DNA from: Tritrichomonas musculus | Lineage: Eukaryota; Parabasalia; Tritrichomonadida; Tritrichomonadidae | Direction of reading: 5' to 3' | Length of the DNA stretch: 64,000 bases | Assembly: GCA_039105265.1 (NCBI GenBank) | Contig: JAPFFF010000052.1 | Location: forward strand, 372,001 to 436,000 | Shown: piece after piece, positions 31,015 through 39,819 of the stretch | How positions within the stretch are numbered: position 1 is the stretch's first letter | Layout of the letters: each line of letters begins with the position of its first letter | Notes under the pieces: generated by a model | Databases searched by the model: none | What the model saw: only the letters and a program-made list of their open reading frames with translations | Told to the model about the DNA's origin: nothing | Made by a program: the position numbers and the translations under genes

Positions 31015-31700
31015 AATCTCTCAAATGGTCCACTTTTTGAACTTTGTTCCTTTAAATTTCTCCAAAAATTCCTTTTGGTCGGATACTCTCAAAAAGTTAA
31101 AAAATTGAATTAAAAAAGATAAAATTATAAAAAAATTAAAATTTTTATTAAATTTATAAGATATCACTGATTTGGAGGCCTGCTTTATCTTGATCTCGAT
31201 CAACATATAATAAATATGCCTCACTTTGCCACCTTCCGTTGCAATTGATTTTTCAGAGAAATCGTTAGATTCTTGCAGATTTTGGTTAAAATCTGGAGTT
31301 GCGTTATTTTGGTTGTAATTTGGCGGTTGTTGAAAAGGCGGTTGGTAATAGTTCATTGGAAATTGCGACTGTTGTACAGGAAAATTATTGTTTATCGTTT
31401 GATTTTGGAATTGAAAGTTAAAAAAATTTGTTGGCTGATTTGAATAAGTAGAAACGCCAATTCCATTATTTTGAGGATGTTGAAATACAGGATTTGTATT
31501 TGGAAGTGCATTGTAATTTCGTCCAAACATAGCTTTTAATTTTTGAGAATCAATAAATGGTTCAAGATTTTTATTGAAAAAGTCATTTTTCAGATCAGGA
31601 TTGATTCAATTTTTTAACTTTTTGAGAGTATCCGACCAAAAAGGAATTTTTGGAGAAATTTTAAAAGGAACGTTCAAAAAGTGGACACATTTGAGAGATT
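31015..31700. repeat. Inverted repeat pair, arms of about 95 bp
   Basis: The left arm (31015-31111) and right arm (31604-31700) are nearly exact reverse complements; shared blocks include GGTCGGATACTCTCAAAAAG and TTTCTCCAAAAATTCCTTTT. They flank about 490 bases that hold an Asn/Gln-rich frame. The arrangement suits a foldback transposon or a duplicated inverted segment. The arms carry the same CTTTTTGAGAG word as the palindrome next door. Confidence 0.85.
31021..31530 (-). CDS. Asn/Gln/Pro-rich hypothetical protein within inverted repeats
   Basis: 169 residues from ATG 31530. The first 95 residues are low-complexity and prion-like (MFGRNYNALPNTNPVFQHPQ, then repeated N, Q, P, F). The rest includes a hydrophobic stretch (FFIILSFLIQFFNFL) and a tail (RVSDQKEFLEKFKGTKF) coded by the left repeat arm. 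The C-terminal half looks like accidental read-through into repeat DNA. Reality as a protein is doubtful; the N-terminal part may be a fragment of a larger N/Q-rich gene. Confidence 0.4.
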   Translation of the reverse strand: MFGRNYNALPNTNPVFQHPQNNGIGVSTYSNQPTNFFNFQFQNQTINNNFPVQQSQFPMNYYQPPFQQPPNYNQNNATPDFNQNLQESNDFSEKSIATEGGKVRHIYYMLIEIKIKQASKSVISYKFNKNFNFFIILSFLIQFFNFLRVSDQKEFLEKFKGTKFKKWTI

Positions 31701-31705
31701 TGCAC

Positions 31706-31758
31706 ATTCCTCGGAGCACTTTTTGAGAGCTTCGCTCTCAAAAAGTGCTCCGAGGAAT
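31706..31758. repeat. Perfect 53-bp palindrome (25-bp arms, TTC loop)
   Basis: ATTCCTCGGAGCACTTTTTG and the next five bases (AGAGC), then TTC, then the exact reverse complement. A perfect 25-bp stem with a three-base loop in AT-rich DNA cannot be chance. It sits six bases from the right arm of the inverted repeat pair. It could form a cruciform or, as RNA, a strong hairpin. Confidence 0.92.
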
Positions 31759-33561
31759 TTCCAAAATTCTCAGAAAATGAAAATCGATCTCGAGTATAAG
31801 TGCATATTTCTTTATTGATATCAAATAGTGAATCCATTTTCAATCTCGCGAATCGGAAAATAACAAGCCTATCAAAAAGACTTTTTGTCATTCTTCAAAA
31901 AAAAAACTTTTCTCAATATAATATTGATTTTTGAGTAAAAAAAGCTCCTTTGCCTTAAAAATATCATTTAAATGCCGATATAACTCATGATTTTGGCATT
32001 ATTCTTTTGCAAAACAATTATTAACGTTATATTTATAATCATTATTTTCTAGGTCGGTCAAAATAACGTATTTGTCAAAAACATAAAGCGATATTTTAAA
32101 AAACGCTAGAAACTTCCCAAACTTATATATTTGTTTCATGAACATATGATTAAGAAAACATCTAAATTTGGTGGAAATTCTTGAGTTGGATTTTTTTTTT
32201 CATCATTTTTTTTTGAAATTTGAATTTAAAATAATTATATCCTGATATATATTAAATTTAAATGTTATTTTATTATTTTCTTTATTTATATACTATATAT
32301 AATATATATAAATATAATAATAATTTAGAAATATTTATTATTCATCAGTGAATTAAAGGTATCCAAACTAATTTTCATTCAATTTTTTTTAATATATTTT
32401 TAGTAAAATTTGAAAGAAAAAACTTCATGTAATTCGTTTTTTTAAAAAATAATTATTTCTTTCCGTTATATTATATTTTATAAATTTATATATTCATATA
32501 TTGAGCTCTTTATTGAGTTTTCATGGGGAAATGCAATATTGAGTAATTGGGAAATTTTAGGAAATTATTTTAAAATTAATTTTTTTTAATTCACTTTGGT
32601 GATGATAATATTCAGATATTATGATGAAATACAAATAAAATAAAAGGATATTTTAATTTTTGATTATAAAATAACTTTTTCTTAACCAATTTTCGATGAA
32701 CTTTTTTTTACTTGCATTATAATTTTCTTGATAGATATTTACAAAATATATCAAAAATAAAATACCAAAAGTTCTAGTAATTATTGTGATATTTGTAAAA
32801 CATTATTTCTTAGGTCAATTTAAGGCGAAAAAAAATTAACCTAGTGAAATGCTAAATCCTCCCAGTATTCAATTTTTCAAGGAATTTTTCGGTTTAAATC
32901 CTAAGAGTATTCAATTTTGAATTCTCACAAATCTATGAAAATCAAAAAAAATATCTATATCTTTACTAATATATTATGTTTTAAAATAAATTTTAAATCA
33001 ATTTATCTTATTACATATAACTACATATATAAATCAAAAAGATAATCTTTTTGAATCTAAATTCGATGGAACATATGTTTTTTGACCAAATATTTAAAAA
33101 TTAGTTTATATTTAGCTTAAAATATAAATGAAGGTGCATATGCAATTAGTCGATTTTGGAAGAATTTGAATAACATAAAAAAATGAAAAAATTGAATTGA
33201 AAATCAATTTTTCAAATAATATATAATATCAAGATATTTTATCTTTTTTTCCCAAAGATAAAAATACAAATATTAAACTCAATTCAGGTATTTTCGTTTA
33301 CGATAGGATTGATTGTTGTTATATCTAAATTAATATATAATAAAAGTTTGCTTTTTTTGAAATATGATATTTATAATATATTAACTATAAGTAAAATCAA
33401 AATAACAATATATAAATTTTTATTTAATAAGATATTATAATTTTAAATTTAATGGAACCCGAAAATTTCAAAATTGAGTATTATATGAAATTGAATAAGA
33501 ACTAAATTTTATTTTCTATACTTTTATGATAATATTTTTAAATATTACATCAATAGTATTT
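31759..33561. other. Gene-free AT-rich stretch left of element A
   Basis: About 1.8 kb of AT-rich DNA without a supported frame. A plus-strand sequence change to higher G+C starts at about 33560 and marks the edge of the virus-like element. Confidence 0.5.
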
Positions 33562-33596
33562 GGAGTGATGTCTGGCTTACAGCCAAACATCCCTCC
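33562..33596. repeat. Imperfect hairpin at the left edge of element A
   Basis: GGAGTGATGTCTGGCT, loop TAC, AGCCAAACATCCCTCC: 14 of 16 pairs match. It lies just where base composition changes from host to element A, so it may be part of the element's end. The three-base loop is shared with other hairpins in both elements. Confidence 0.7.
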
Positions 33597-33841
33597 AAAC
33601 CCCGTAGCCCATTCATTTTTTCGTCGCAGTTGTAAAATTCGCGTTTTTGCATATCTTCCCAGATACTCTACTGCCCGCACTATGCTTTCGTTAAAAACAC
33701 CTGTTTTTTATGAACAACGAACATTTCACTCAGTACATTTACGTTTCATTCAATTTCACGACAAAATCATTTTTTGTCACTTCAATGTCGCCGTCCATTT
33801 CTGACGGGACCATTTCGGGAAAAATGAAAGGCCAAAAATAA

Positions 33842-34138
33842 TTACTCATACAAGTGGCTTACAGCTTTTTTCAGTAAGCTTCTTACTCTCATGTCTCTGT
33901 CATACTTCTTTTGTATCTTCTCTATGTACCGTTCATCCTTTCGGTTATCAGCATTATTGAGAACTCTACGATAATACTTTAATCTCCAGTTAATTCTCGC
34001 TAATGTATCTGTAGCAAAAGTTTTTTTCTGGTATGGCTTTCTTGTTGCTAAATGGTTTTCGGTCATGCTCCTTGCCGTCGCAAATCCTTCGGTCATGCTC
34101 CTTGCAGTCGCAAATCCTTCGGTCATGCTCTTTTCCAT
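33842..34138 (-). CDS. Small conserved basic Polinton protein (element A)
   Basis: 98 residues starting MEKSMTEGFATARSMTEG. The C-terminal 65 residues (KKTFATDTLARINWRLKYYRRVLNN...YDRDMRVRSLLKKAVSHLY) match the 84-residue protein next to the integrase of element B, in the same divergent position. It is basic and helical, and may be DNA-binding; the role is unknown. The N-terminal 30 residues come from a 30-bp repeat and are absent from B. Starts about 30 bases from the likely integrase start, so the two genes share a divergent promoter region. Confidence 0.7.
   Translation of the reverse strand: MEKSMTEGFATARSMTEGFATARSMTENHLATRKPYQKKTFATDTLARINWRLKYYRRVLNNADNRKDERYIEKIQKKYDRDMRVRSLLKKAVSHLYE
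34058..34137. repeat. 30-bp in-frame tandem repeat, about 2.7 copies
   Basis: Units start at 34058, 34088 and 34118 (TTCGGTCATGCTCCTTGC and on). They code SMTEGFATAR on the minus strand and would code KSFGHAPCSR on the plus strand. The repeat lies at the 5' end of the 98-residue gene and upstream of the integrase start. Confidence 0.9.
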
Positions 34139-34168
34139 GCGGAAAAAAGTTTCTTTTACGATGCTGAA

Positions 34169-35632
34169 ATGTTCTATAAAGAAACAGCTGAGTCTGAAAG
34201 GGAATCACTAGAGGAGCAAGATGAAGACATGATAGGAACAGCTAAGGGATTGAAGATATCTAAGGCGTATCAAATGTATAACTATATTGATAATACAGAA
34301 TTGGATGACGAGAACGAGCTCATAATGGAACTTACAGATAAATTGTTCGAGCTCATAAAAGCCATTGCTCCCGCATTAACTATAATCGAATATAATCGTC
34401 TAATGATTCTGTTAAGAAGCAGTTTAAGTAAAATAGTACAGCCTACTACCAGGCAAGCACTTATAACAGATATAAATACTGCAACGAACAATAAGATACC
34501 ACCAGATGCAATAATGGAAATAATAAAGGTCATGACGGTCATACGATTGGAATCTGTTGGAGAAGATTATGTATCTGGTATATTTAACTTTGCAGCAAGA
34601 CAATATAGAGATTTACCGCAACAGTATAGATTCACTCCAGGCACAGTAATAGGGTTTAAGAGTAAACAAAAAGCAGAATCACTAAAGCAACAGTTTGGTA
34701 CATTAAACATAAACAAAACAGCTTTCACTACATCTTTTCCATTGAAGCGAAATCGAAAATGTTACCAACTACATAAAACAGGAGCGCGTCATTCCTATAT
34801 CATCGATATAATGTTCGAGGATAGAGGAATTATTCCCTCCAGCAACGAAAAGGCTACATTTTGTTATTTGTTAGCGATAAACATTAATACTCGTTTCCTG
34901 TACGCACAACTTATGAATAAGGTTATAAATGCCGCTACGAACTCGTATGGGAAAGTAAATGTGAAATCGTCACGTTCTTTCATATTAGCAATGGAAAGGT
35001 TCTATCAGCAGGGTATTATTATCAGGCACTTATACGGCGATTCAGAGAAAAGTTTCTGGTCTCCCGCAGCGACTGGCTTTTATGATAAACATAATATTGT
35101 CGATTACTGGCCGGTTCCTAGGCAGAAAAAGGTTCAGTATCCGCCATTCATGAAGACAAAAAGGAAGCTTAATGATAAAACCGAACCGCTTCACGGTGCA
35201 CTTGCCATTATGGATAGAGTGATAAGAACATTAAGGGATATGGCATACAACATGGAAGTTGATGTAATAACACCAGAGATAATGGAAATGCTTGTATCAC
35301 AGTACAATAACGCTCCTCATAGCACATTAAGTAAATATGCGGGATTCCCTGTAAGCCCTGCTCAAGCTCATTCAGATATTGAACTGGAAGACTTAATTGT
35401 AAGACGTATAGCACAAGAGAATTACATGATTCGTGCAAGACCAAACTTTTATATCCCTAATGGAACAAAAGTAAAGGTCTACAACGAAAAAGATACAATG
35501 AATAAAAGGCGCAGTATTGTACAGCCGGGTGACAATGAAGTGATTGCATTCACTGAAGGCTTATACGTGGTCAAAAATAATTACAACGATGAACTACAGA
35601 GTGTGCCTAGGTGGAAGCTGCAGCCTATATAG
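34169..35632 (+). CDS. Polinton integrase (retroviral-type, rve core), element A
   Basis: About 487 residues from the ATG at 34169 (MFYKETAESERESLEE). An earlier in-frame ATG at 34052 would add residues read from the antisense of the 30-bp repeat, so it is not preferred. Catalytic core: HSYIIDIMFED (first Asp), HLYGDSEKSFWS (second Asp), and DPLHG/EPLHG-x-L-x-I-DRVIRTLRDMAYN with the third acidic residue. The C-terminus (GTKVKVYNEKDTMNKRR to VPRWKLQPI) is a small SH3/chromo-like DNA-binding domain. It would join the linear element to host DNA. It looks whole. Closely similar to the 59835-61535 protein over most of its length, including the C-terminal domain. Convergent with the polymerase gene. 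Confidence 0.92.
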   Translation: MFYKETAESERESLEEQDEDMIGTAKGLKISKAYQMYNYIDNTELDDENELIMELTDKLFELIKAIAPALTIIEYNRLMILLRSSLSKIVQPTTRQALITDINTATNNKIPPDAIMEIIKVMTVIRLESVGEDYVSGIFNFAARQYRDLPQQYRFTPGTVIGFKSKQKAESLKQQFGTLNINKTAFTTSFPLKRNRKCYQLHKTGARHSYIIDIMFEDRGIIPSSNEKATFCYLLAININTRFLYAQLMNKVINAATNSYGKVNVKSSRSFILAMERFYQQGIIIRHLYGDSEKSFWSPAATGFYDKHNIVDYWPVPRQKKVQYPPFMKTKRKLNDKTEPLHGALAIMDRVIRTLRDMAYNMEVDVITPEIMEMLVSQYNNAPHSTLSKYAGFPVSPAQAHSDIELEDLIVRRIAQENYMIRARPNFYIPNGTKVKVYNEKDTMNKRRSIVQPGDNEVIAFTEGLYVVKNNYNDELQSVPRWKLQPI

Positions 35633-35648
35633 CAGCGTATAGCGAAGC

Positions 35649-38600
35649 TTATGAACGAAGTGAATACTGAAAGTATTCATCCCTGTTACCTTCCTGGTAA
35701 ATTGTTTTTGTCTTTCTTAGGAATGCTTTCACTGTGCTTACTGTAAAGTCTGCATTCATCTTGAAGCATGGCTGGCCTTTGGTTAAATCAAAGGTTTGTT
35801 CATTGCCTTCATACATGTGCTTATATAGAGCCATATAGTCACCACCAAACTTAGTCTCACAGGCATGCTTAATAGAATTCCATGTTAGCCCTTTACCGCG
35901 TATCATATAGTCTACCTGTCCTGTAGAATCTGTAAGCTTATCGATGTAGAGTTTCTTCATGAGGAACATTGATTCTACGGCCTTAGGTATTTCATCATGA
36001 CCATTTATTGTCGGAAAATCTGAATGGAATTGCCCCAGCTGGGAACCGATAAGCTCTCCGCCATATTTCTCTTTGAATGCAGCAGTAAGCCTGCTTAAGT
36101 CTTCTACTTCAATGTGCATTGAATCTGTATCTTGGTAGTAGATATGACAGCCAATATCGTATGCAAGGCACATTACACGATTCATTATTCTCTTGGACAT
36201 GCTCAATATCTGGATTCCTAACAGGCTGAAGTTGAAGTCTTTATCGATTGGTTTACGTACCTTTATGTCGTATATGTCACTATTGTTTAGCTTCGTTGCT
36301 TCTATGATACTCGTATAATGCCTCATCCAGAATTTATCGAAGTCGTCTCCTTCACGCACGTATCTATGCTCGAACTCTATTGGTTTCTGTATTGTCTTTC
36401 CATAGCAAGAATTCATGATTAACTTATAGATGTTCTGTAATGGATTGCCTTGTTGTTTGTATTCAAGCCTCTTATTGAATATCTCTTTGATTACTTTCTG
36501 GATGCTGTAATCTCTCTTTCCTGCCCAGTAGTAACCACGAACGAACTCGAATTCTATCTTCTGGAACTCTATAAGGTCTTCTAACATGATATTATCTACG
36601 ACCATAGTAAGGTTTTGGTCAGGCTCTAACTTGTCTTCATTCAGGTTTAGTCCATCAGGTGTCTTTCTGACTATTAATGGGAATGCATAATGTTTATTTA
36701 CTTTAGTTATTCTGATTTCTACTATGTATGCTCCCTGCCTCGATAAGAATTCCATATTAAGCTTATCCTCTGGTATTACTTCTGGTAGACCTTCAACGGT
36801 ATAACATTCAGCCATTGCACTAGGGTATAAACTGACAGCATCGAAGTCACTTAATGGTTTCGTTGTGTGCCATTTCTTATTGTATGCAGTCATACATCTT
36901 CCACCATAGACAGCTTGAGAGCAAAACTTTCTGACTATTCCACCGACTTTGTACAGGTTCTTATTGGGATAGTATACACGCCTGTTGAAGACTTCATTAG
37001 CCAGTGATGAGATACTAACGAACTCGAACGGGTCGATATTGAATTCTTTCTTGAAGTCGTTTCGGAACTTGTTGAAGCCCTGGCGTAAGATGTTGACATC
37101 TTGCTTGCAGTAGAATGAACAATAAAGCCACATATCGAATTCATTCTCGCCTTTCCTGCATCCTTCTATGCTATCTATGTTCTCGTTAAATATCTTGTAG
37201 TCATCTTCCTTCCAGACCCTATCTTCATTCATTCCTGCTTCAGATATGATTCCTATTGCACCTGATTCGAGTCGTTCAAGTGTGTAGTATTTATACGGAA
37301 ACAGTTCTTTCTTTACGCCTTTAATACCGAACATCTTAGGGAAATCACTGAGCTTGCTGGGAATAACTGGATAGGAATCCTTAAATGTTATCTTTTTTCC
37401 TTTGTATATGATTTTTGCTTTCATGGTCTTTGTGCCCTTAATGATAGAAGATGTAATGCCGAAACCGGCAAACATTCTGATATCGTATGCGAGGTTATGG
37501 AAGTACACAACAGCACCATCTGGGAGATAGTTTAACATCTGTACATTACAGTCTCTGCCTTTGAATACTCTAGAGTACTCTTTTGTTCCTTTCATGTCCT
37601 GTACGACACACATAAACGGCACGTGAATATCACCACTTACGTCTGCTTCGAAGTCTGCATACCAGTATGACGGTGGCGCTTTATCTTTCTGTTTCTTATA
37701 TACTTTCGGTTCTATGAGTTGCGTACAGAACTCTGGATTGTACTCTAACGATATCTCATTCATGTCCTTTTCTATTTCTTTATAGTATATCGTATTGAGT
37801 ATCATATACTGGCCCCAGTTGATGTGTTGGAAGAAGCCTTGTTTCATGAGCTCTCTGACCAGATTTGATGCCTTAATGAATGTTCTACCAGGTATTACTT
37901 TCTTATCCTTTATTTCTTTGTTATACATATTCTCTTTAGCTTCTTCATTGTCACTATTGGCGATTTCTCTCAGATGTTTTATATAGTAGTTGCTGAAAGG
38001 AGTTACTTCCTCGATGAAGAAGTGCTGACCGTTAATGCACATATTATGTGTTCTGTTAGGTGCTGCATTCTCTACTCCAATATAGCTCTTATATTTACCA
38101 TCTGTCATTACCTTAACAGTTTGTTTCTTGTTTCTTCCTACATATTCATCATCGATATACGTTATATGCAAATGCATCTTGAATTCGTTTGCGATTGCCT
38201 CTAAATGCTTCTGTGATAAGTATCTGCTCTTGATTCTCATTCTGATTTTGTCTAGTTCTGCTTCAGTGTAGCATCCAGTTTGCTTTAATGCATATACGAA
38301 GCAGCAGTCATCTAATTCTTTACGCTGTACTTGTTTGTTACTTTTTGTTGTAACCACTACTGAATCGAATATCTGTAATCTCTTTAGGTACTCTACGATT
38401 TTCTTTGGTGTATCCGGTGTGGTTAGATAATGGAAGAATCCAGGTTCTTTATTCTTTTTCATTTCTCCTTGGTATCTGATTGGTACTATACCGACTCTAG
38501 TGAATATCGACCAAGAAGCAATAAGGTCATCCGGTCCTGGGTCTGAAACGATATCGGGAGAGATTTCATCATCGATTTGATATACGAAGCTTTCTTCGGT

Positions 38601-39278
38601 TAATTTACGGACCAGTTCTTGTAAGTGTTCAGGTGTAAGTGGTATAGCCTTAGGTTGCATAGTGTTATTGACCTGAAAGAGCAAAACGAAACGGTTCATA
38701 TCTTCTTGCAGTGGTCTTATTGCTTCATCGAAGAACTGTCTGAGTCGTGGGAAGAGTAATTTACGGCCGCGTAATGTGAATTGTTCGAAGTCAACAAACC
38801 AGTCGGTTGGGTTATCATATAGTCTCTGCATTGTAGCTTCAACGAGTTCTGCTTGGCCATCGTTAAGTTCATTTTGTTGTTGCCTCCATTCAGCATAGTT
38901 TCTAGGTCGTTGATGGAACTGTGATAACTTCTTATCGATAACATCAAATGGGTCTTCAGGTATTAGATATGGTAAACGGTATTCCAACAATACTGTATCG
39001 CTCCATCTTCTTTCGAGTCTTTTCTGTTCTTCTCTGATTGGTCTGTAGTATGCTCTGGCGAAATTAATGATTTGATTGAAGTTGTTACGGTCTCCGGTAT
39101 AGTTGGTCTGGTTCAACATTGGTACGATTTCATCTTGCCATAAGTATCTTGCTAGTCTTGCGTCACGGTGGTCATAAAGGTCAAATGCGTCTTGCCATTG
39201 TGCTACTGTTGTTCTGTCACCATTGAAAGCGTTATAGATTTTTACGAGTTGCTTGAGAGTGAAGTTTGGCTGAGTCAT
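35649..39278 (-). CDS. Protein-primed family B DNA polymerase, element A
   Basis: 1209 residues. An N-terminal region of about 500 residues has helical starts (MTQPNFTLKQLVKIYNAF) and, near residue 320, a block DDCCFVYALKQTG...LEAIANEFKMHLHITYID ending in NGQHFFIEE. Exonuclease motifs follow: YADFEAD (about 537), FHNLAYDIRMF, and YCKQDVNILR. Polymerase motifs: A DFDAVSLYPSAM (about 819), B KLIMNSCYGKTI (about 957), C YYQDTDSMHIE (about 1049), and KKLYIDKL. This is the protein-primed group of adenoviruses, phi29 and Polintons. It would copy the element from its ends. It looks whole. Its 3' end lies 16 bases from the integrase 3' end. Confidence 0.95.
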   Translation of the reverse strand: MTQPNFTLKQLVKIYNAFNGDRTTVAQWQDAFDLYDHRDARLARYLWQDEIVPMLNQTNYTGDRNNFNQIINFARAYYRPIREEQKRLERRWSDTVLLEYRLPYLIPEDPFDVIDKKLSQFHQRPRNYAEWRQQQNELNDGQAELVEATMQRLYDNPTDWFVDFEQFTLRGRKLLFPRLRQFFDEAIRPLQEDMNRFVLLFQVNNTMQPKAIPLTPEHLQELVRKLTEESFVYQIDDEISPDIVSDPGPDDLIASWSIFTRVGIVPIRYQGEMKKNKEPGFFHYLTTPDTPKKIVEYLKRLQIFDSVVVTTKSNKQVQRKELDDCCFVYALKQTGCYTEAELDKIRMRIKSRYLSQKHLEAIANEFKMHLHITYIDDEYVGRNKKQTVKVMTDGKYKSYIGVENAAPNRTHNMCINGQHFFIEEVTPFSNYYIKHLREIANSDNEEAKENMYNKEIKDKKVIPGRTFIKASNLVRELMKQGFFQHINWGQYMILNTIYYKEIEKDMNEISLEYNPEFCTQLIEPKVYKKQKDKAPPSYWYADFEADVSGDIHVPFMCVVQDMKGTKEYSRVFKGRDCNVQMLNYLPDGAVVYFHNLAYDIRMFAGFGITSSIIKGTKTMKAKIIYKGKKITFKDSYPVIPSKLSDFPKMFGIKGVKKELFPYKYYTLERLESGAIGIISEAGMNEDRVWKEDDYKIFNENIDSIEGCRKGENEFDMWLYCSFYCKQDVNILRQGFNKFRNDFKKEFNIDPFEFVSISSLANEVFNRRVYYPNKNLYKVGGIVRKFCSQAVYGGRCMTAYNKKWHTTKPLSDFDAVSLYPSAMAECYTVEGLPEVIPEDKLNMEFLSRQGAYIVEIRITKVNKHYAFPLIVRKTPDGLNLNEDKLEPDQNLTMVVDNIMLEDLIEFQKIEFEFVRGYYWAGKRDYSIQKVIKEIFNKRLEYKQQGNPLQNIYKLIMNSCYGKTIQKPIEFEHRYVREGDDFDKFWMRHYTSIIEATKLNNSDIYDIKVRKPIDKDFNFSLLGIQILSMSKRIMNRVMCLAYDIGCHIYYQDTDSMHIEVEDLSRLTAAFKEKYGGELIGSQLGQFHSDFPTINGHDEIPKAVESMFLMKKLYIDKLTDSTGQVDYMIRGKGLTWNSIKHACETKFGGDYMALYKHMYEGNEQTFDLTKGQPCFKMNADFTVSTVKAFLRKTKTIYQEGNRDEYFQYSLRS

Positions 39279-39562
39279 CTATTTTACCCAAAAAAAAATT
39301 TTGTTTTTATTTACATTCGAGATATTGCGTTTTTTCTTGGCATCCCTCACGAACATTCATATATTACTTCTTAGCAATCTATCAGTTTCCATATTCGGAA
39401 AATCGCTATTTTTGGTAACAGGCTATTTTTCACTGTTAGTTACCGGAAGTGTTGTAACGAATTTCTAGTGTTTTATATTAAATGTTATTCTGCAACAGTT
39501 CTATACTGCAGACAAAAACATATAGTATATTCGGGCGTAGATTCCGAATATCGCATTTATTC

Positions 39563-39781
39563 TCACCCAGGATTCTTTGCTGGAGTGTAATAGCCATCCG
39601 AGCCAAAATATTCCAGTGCAGGATTCTTTGAATTATCGAATTTGGGTAACATCTTTGATACTTGATTGACCAGTGGTATTTTATCTATTATTGATTTCGT
39701 TTTATTCCATCCATACTTGAATCCATTAACGAAGTCCGTTGCTGCATCTTTTATCTGCTTGAACCAGCTCCCAAAAGCCAT
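39563..39781 (-). CDS. MAFGSW protein type 1, protein VI-like (element A)
   Basis: 72 residues from the ATG at 39781 (MAFGSWFKQIKDAATDFVNG). Upstream in-frame codons are not conserved in B and are rejected. The N-terminus predicts an amphipathic helix, followed by FKYGWNKTKSI and a conserved tail (LPKFDNSKNPALEYFGSDGY). Element B has the same protein at 59239-59463. The start and helix resemble the membrane-active segment of adenovirus protein VI (FSWGSLWSGIKNFG), so a role in virion exit from vesicles is proposed; this is inference. Confidence 0.7.
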   Translation of the reverse strand: MAFGSWFKQIKDAATDFVNGFKYGWNKTKSIIDKIPLVNQVSKMLPKFDNSKNPALEYFGSDGYYTPAKNPG

Positions 39782-39819
39782 TTTAGCCGTATAGAAAATA
39801 CATTTTTGTGTGCAATAAA

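Noticed and set aside
33526-33804. Plus-strand frame at the left edge of element A
   Set aside because: It crosses the host-element border and the hairpin, has poor composition and no counterpart in B.
34052-34168. Upstream ATG as the integrase start in A
   Set aside because: The extra residues are the antisense of the 30-bp repeat and overlap the divergent gene; the ATG at 34169 fits better.
35641-35700. Palindrome GAATACT-GAA-AGTATTC as a terminator in A
   Set aside because: It lies within the conserved last codons of the polymerase (DEYFQYSL), so coding constraint may explain it; kept only as a comparison for the hairpin in B.
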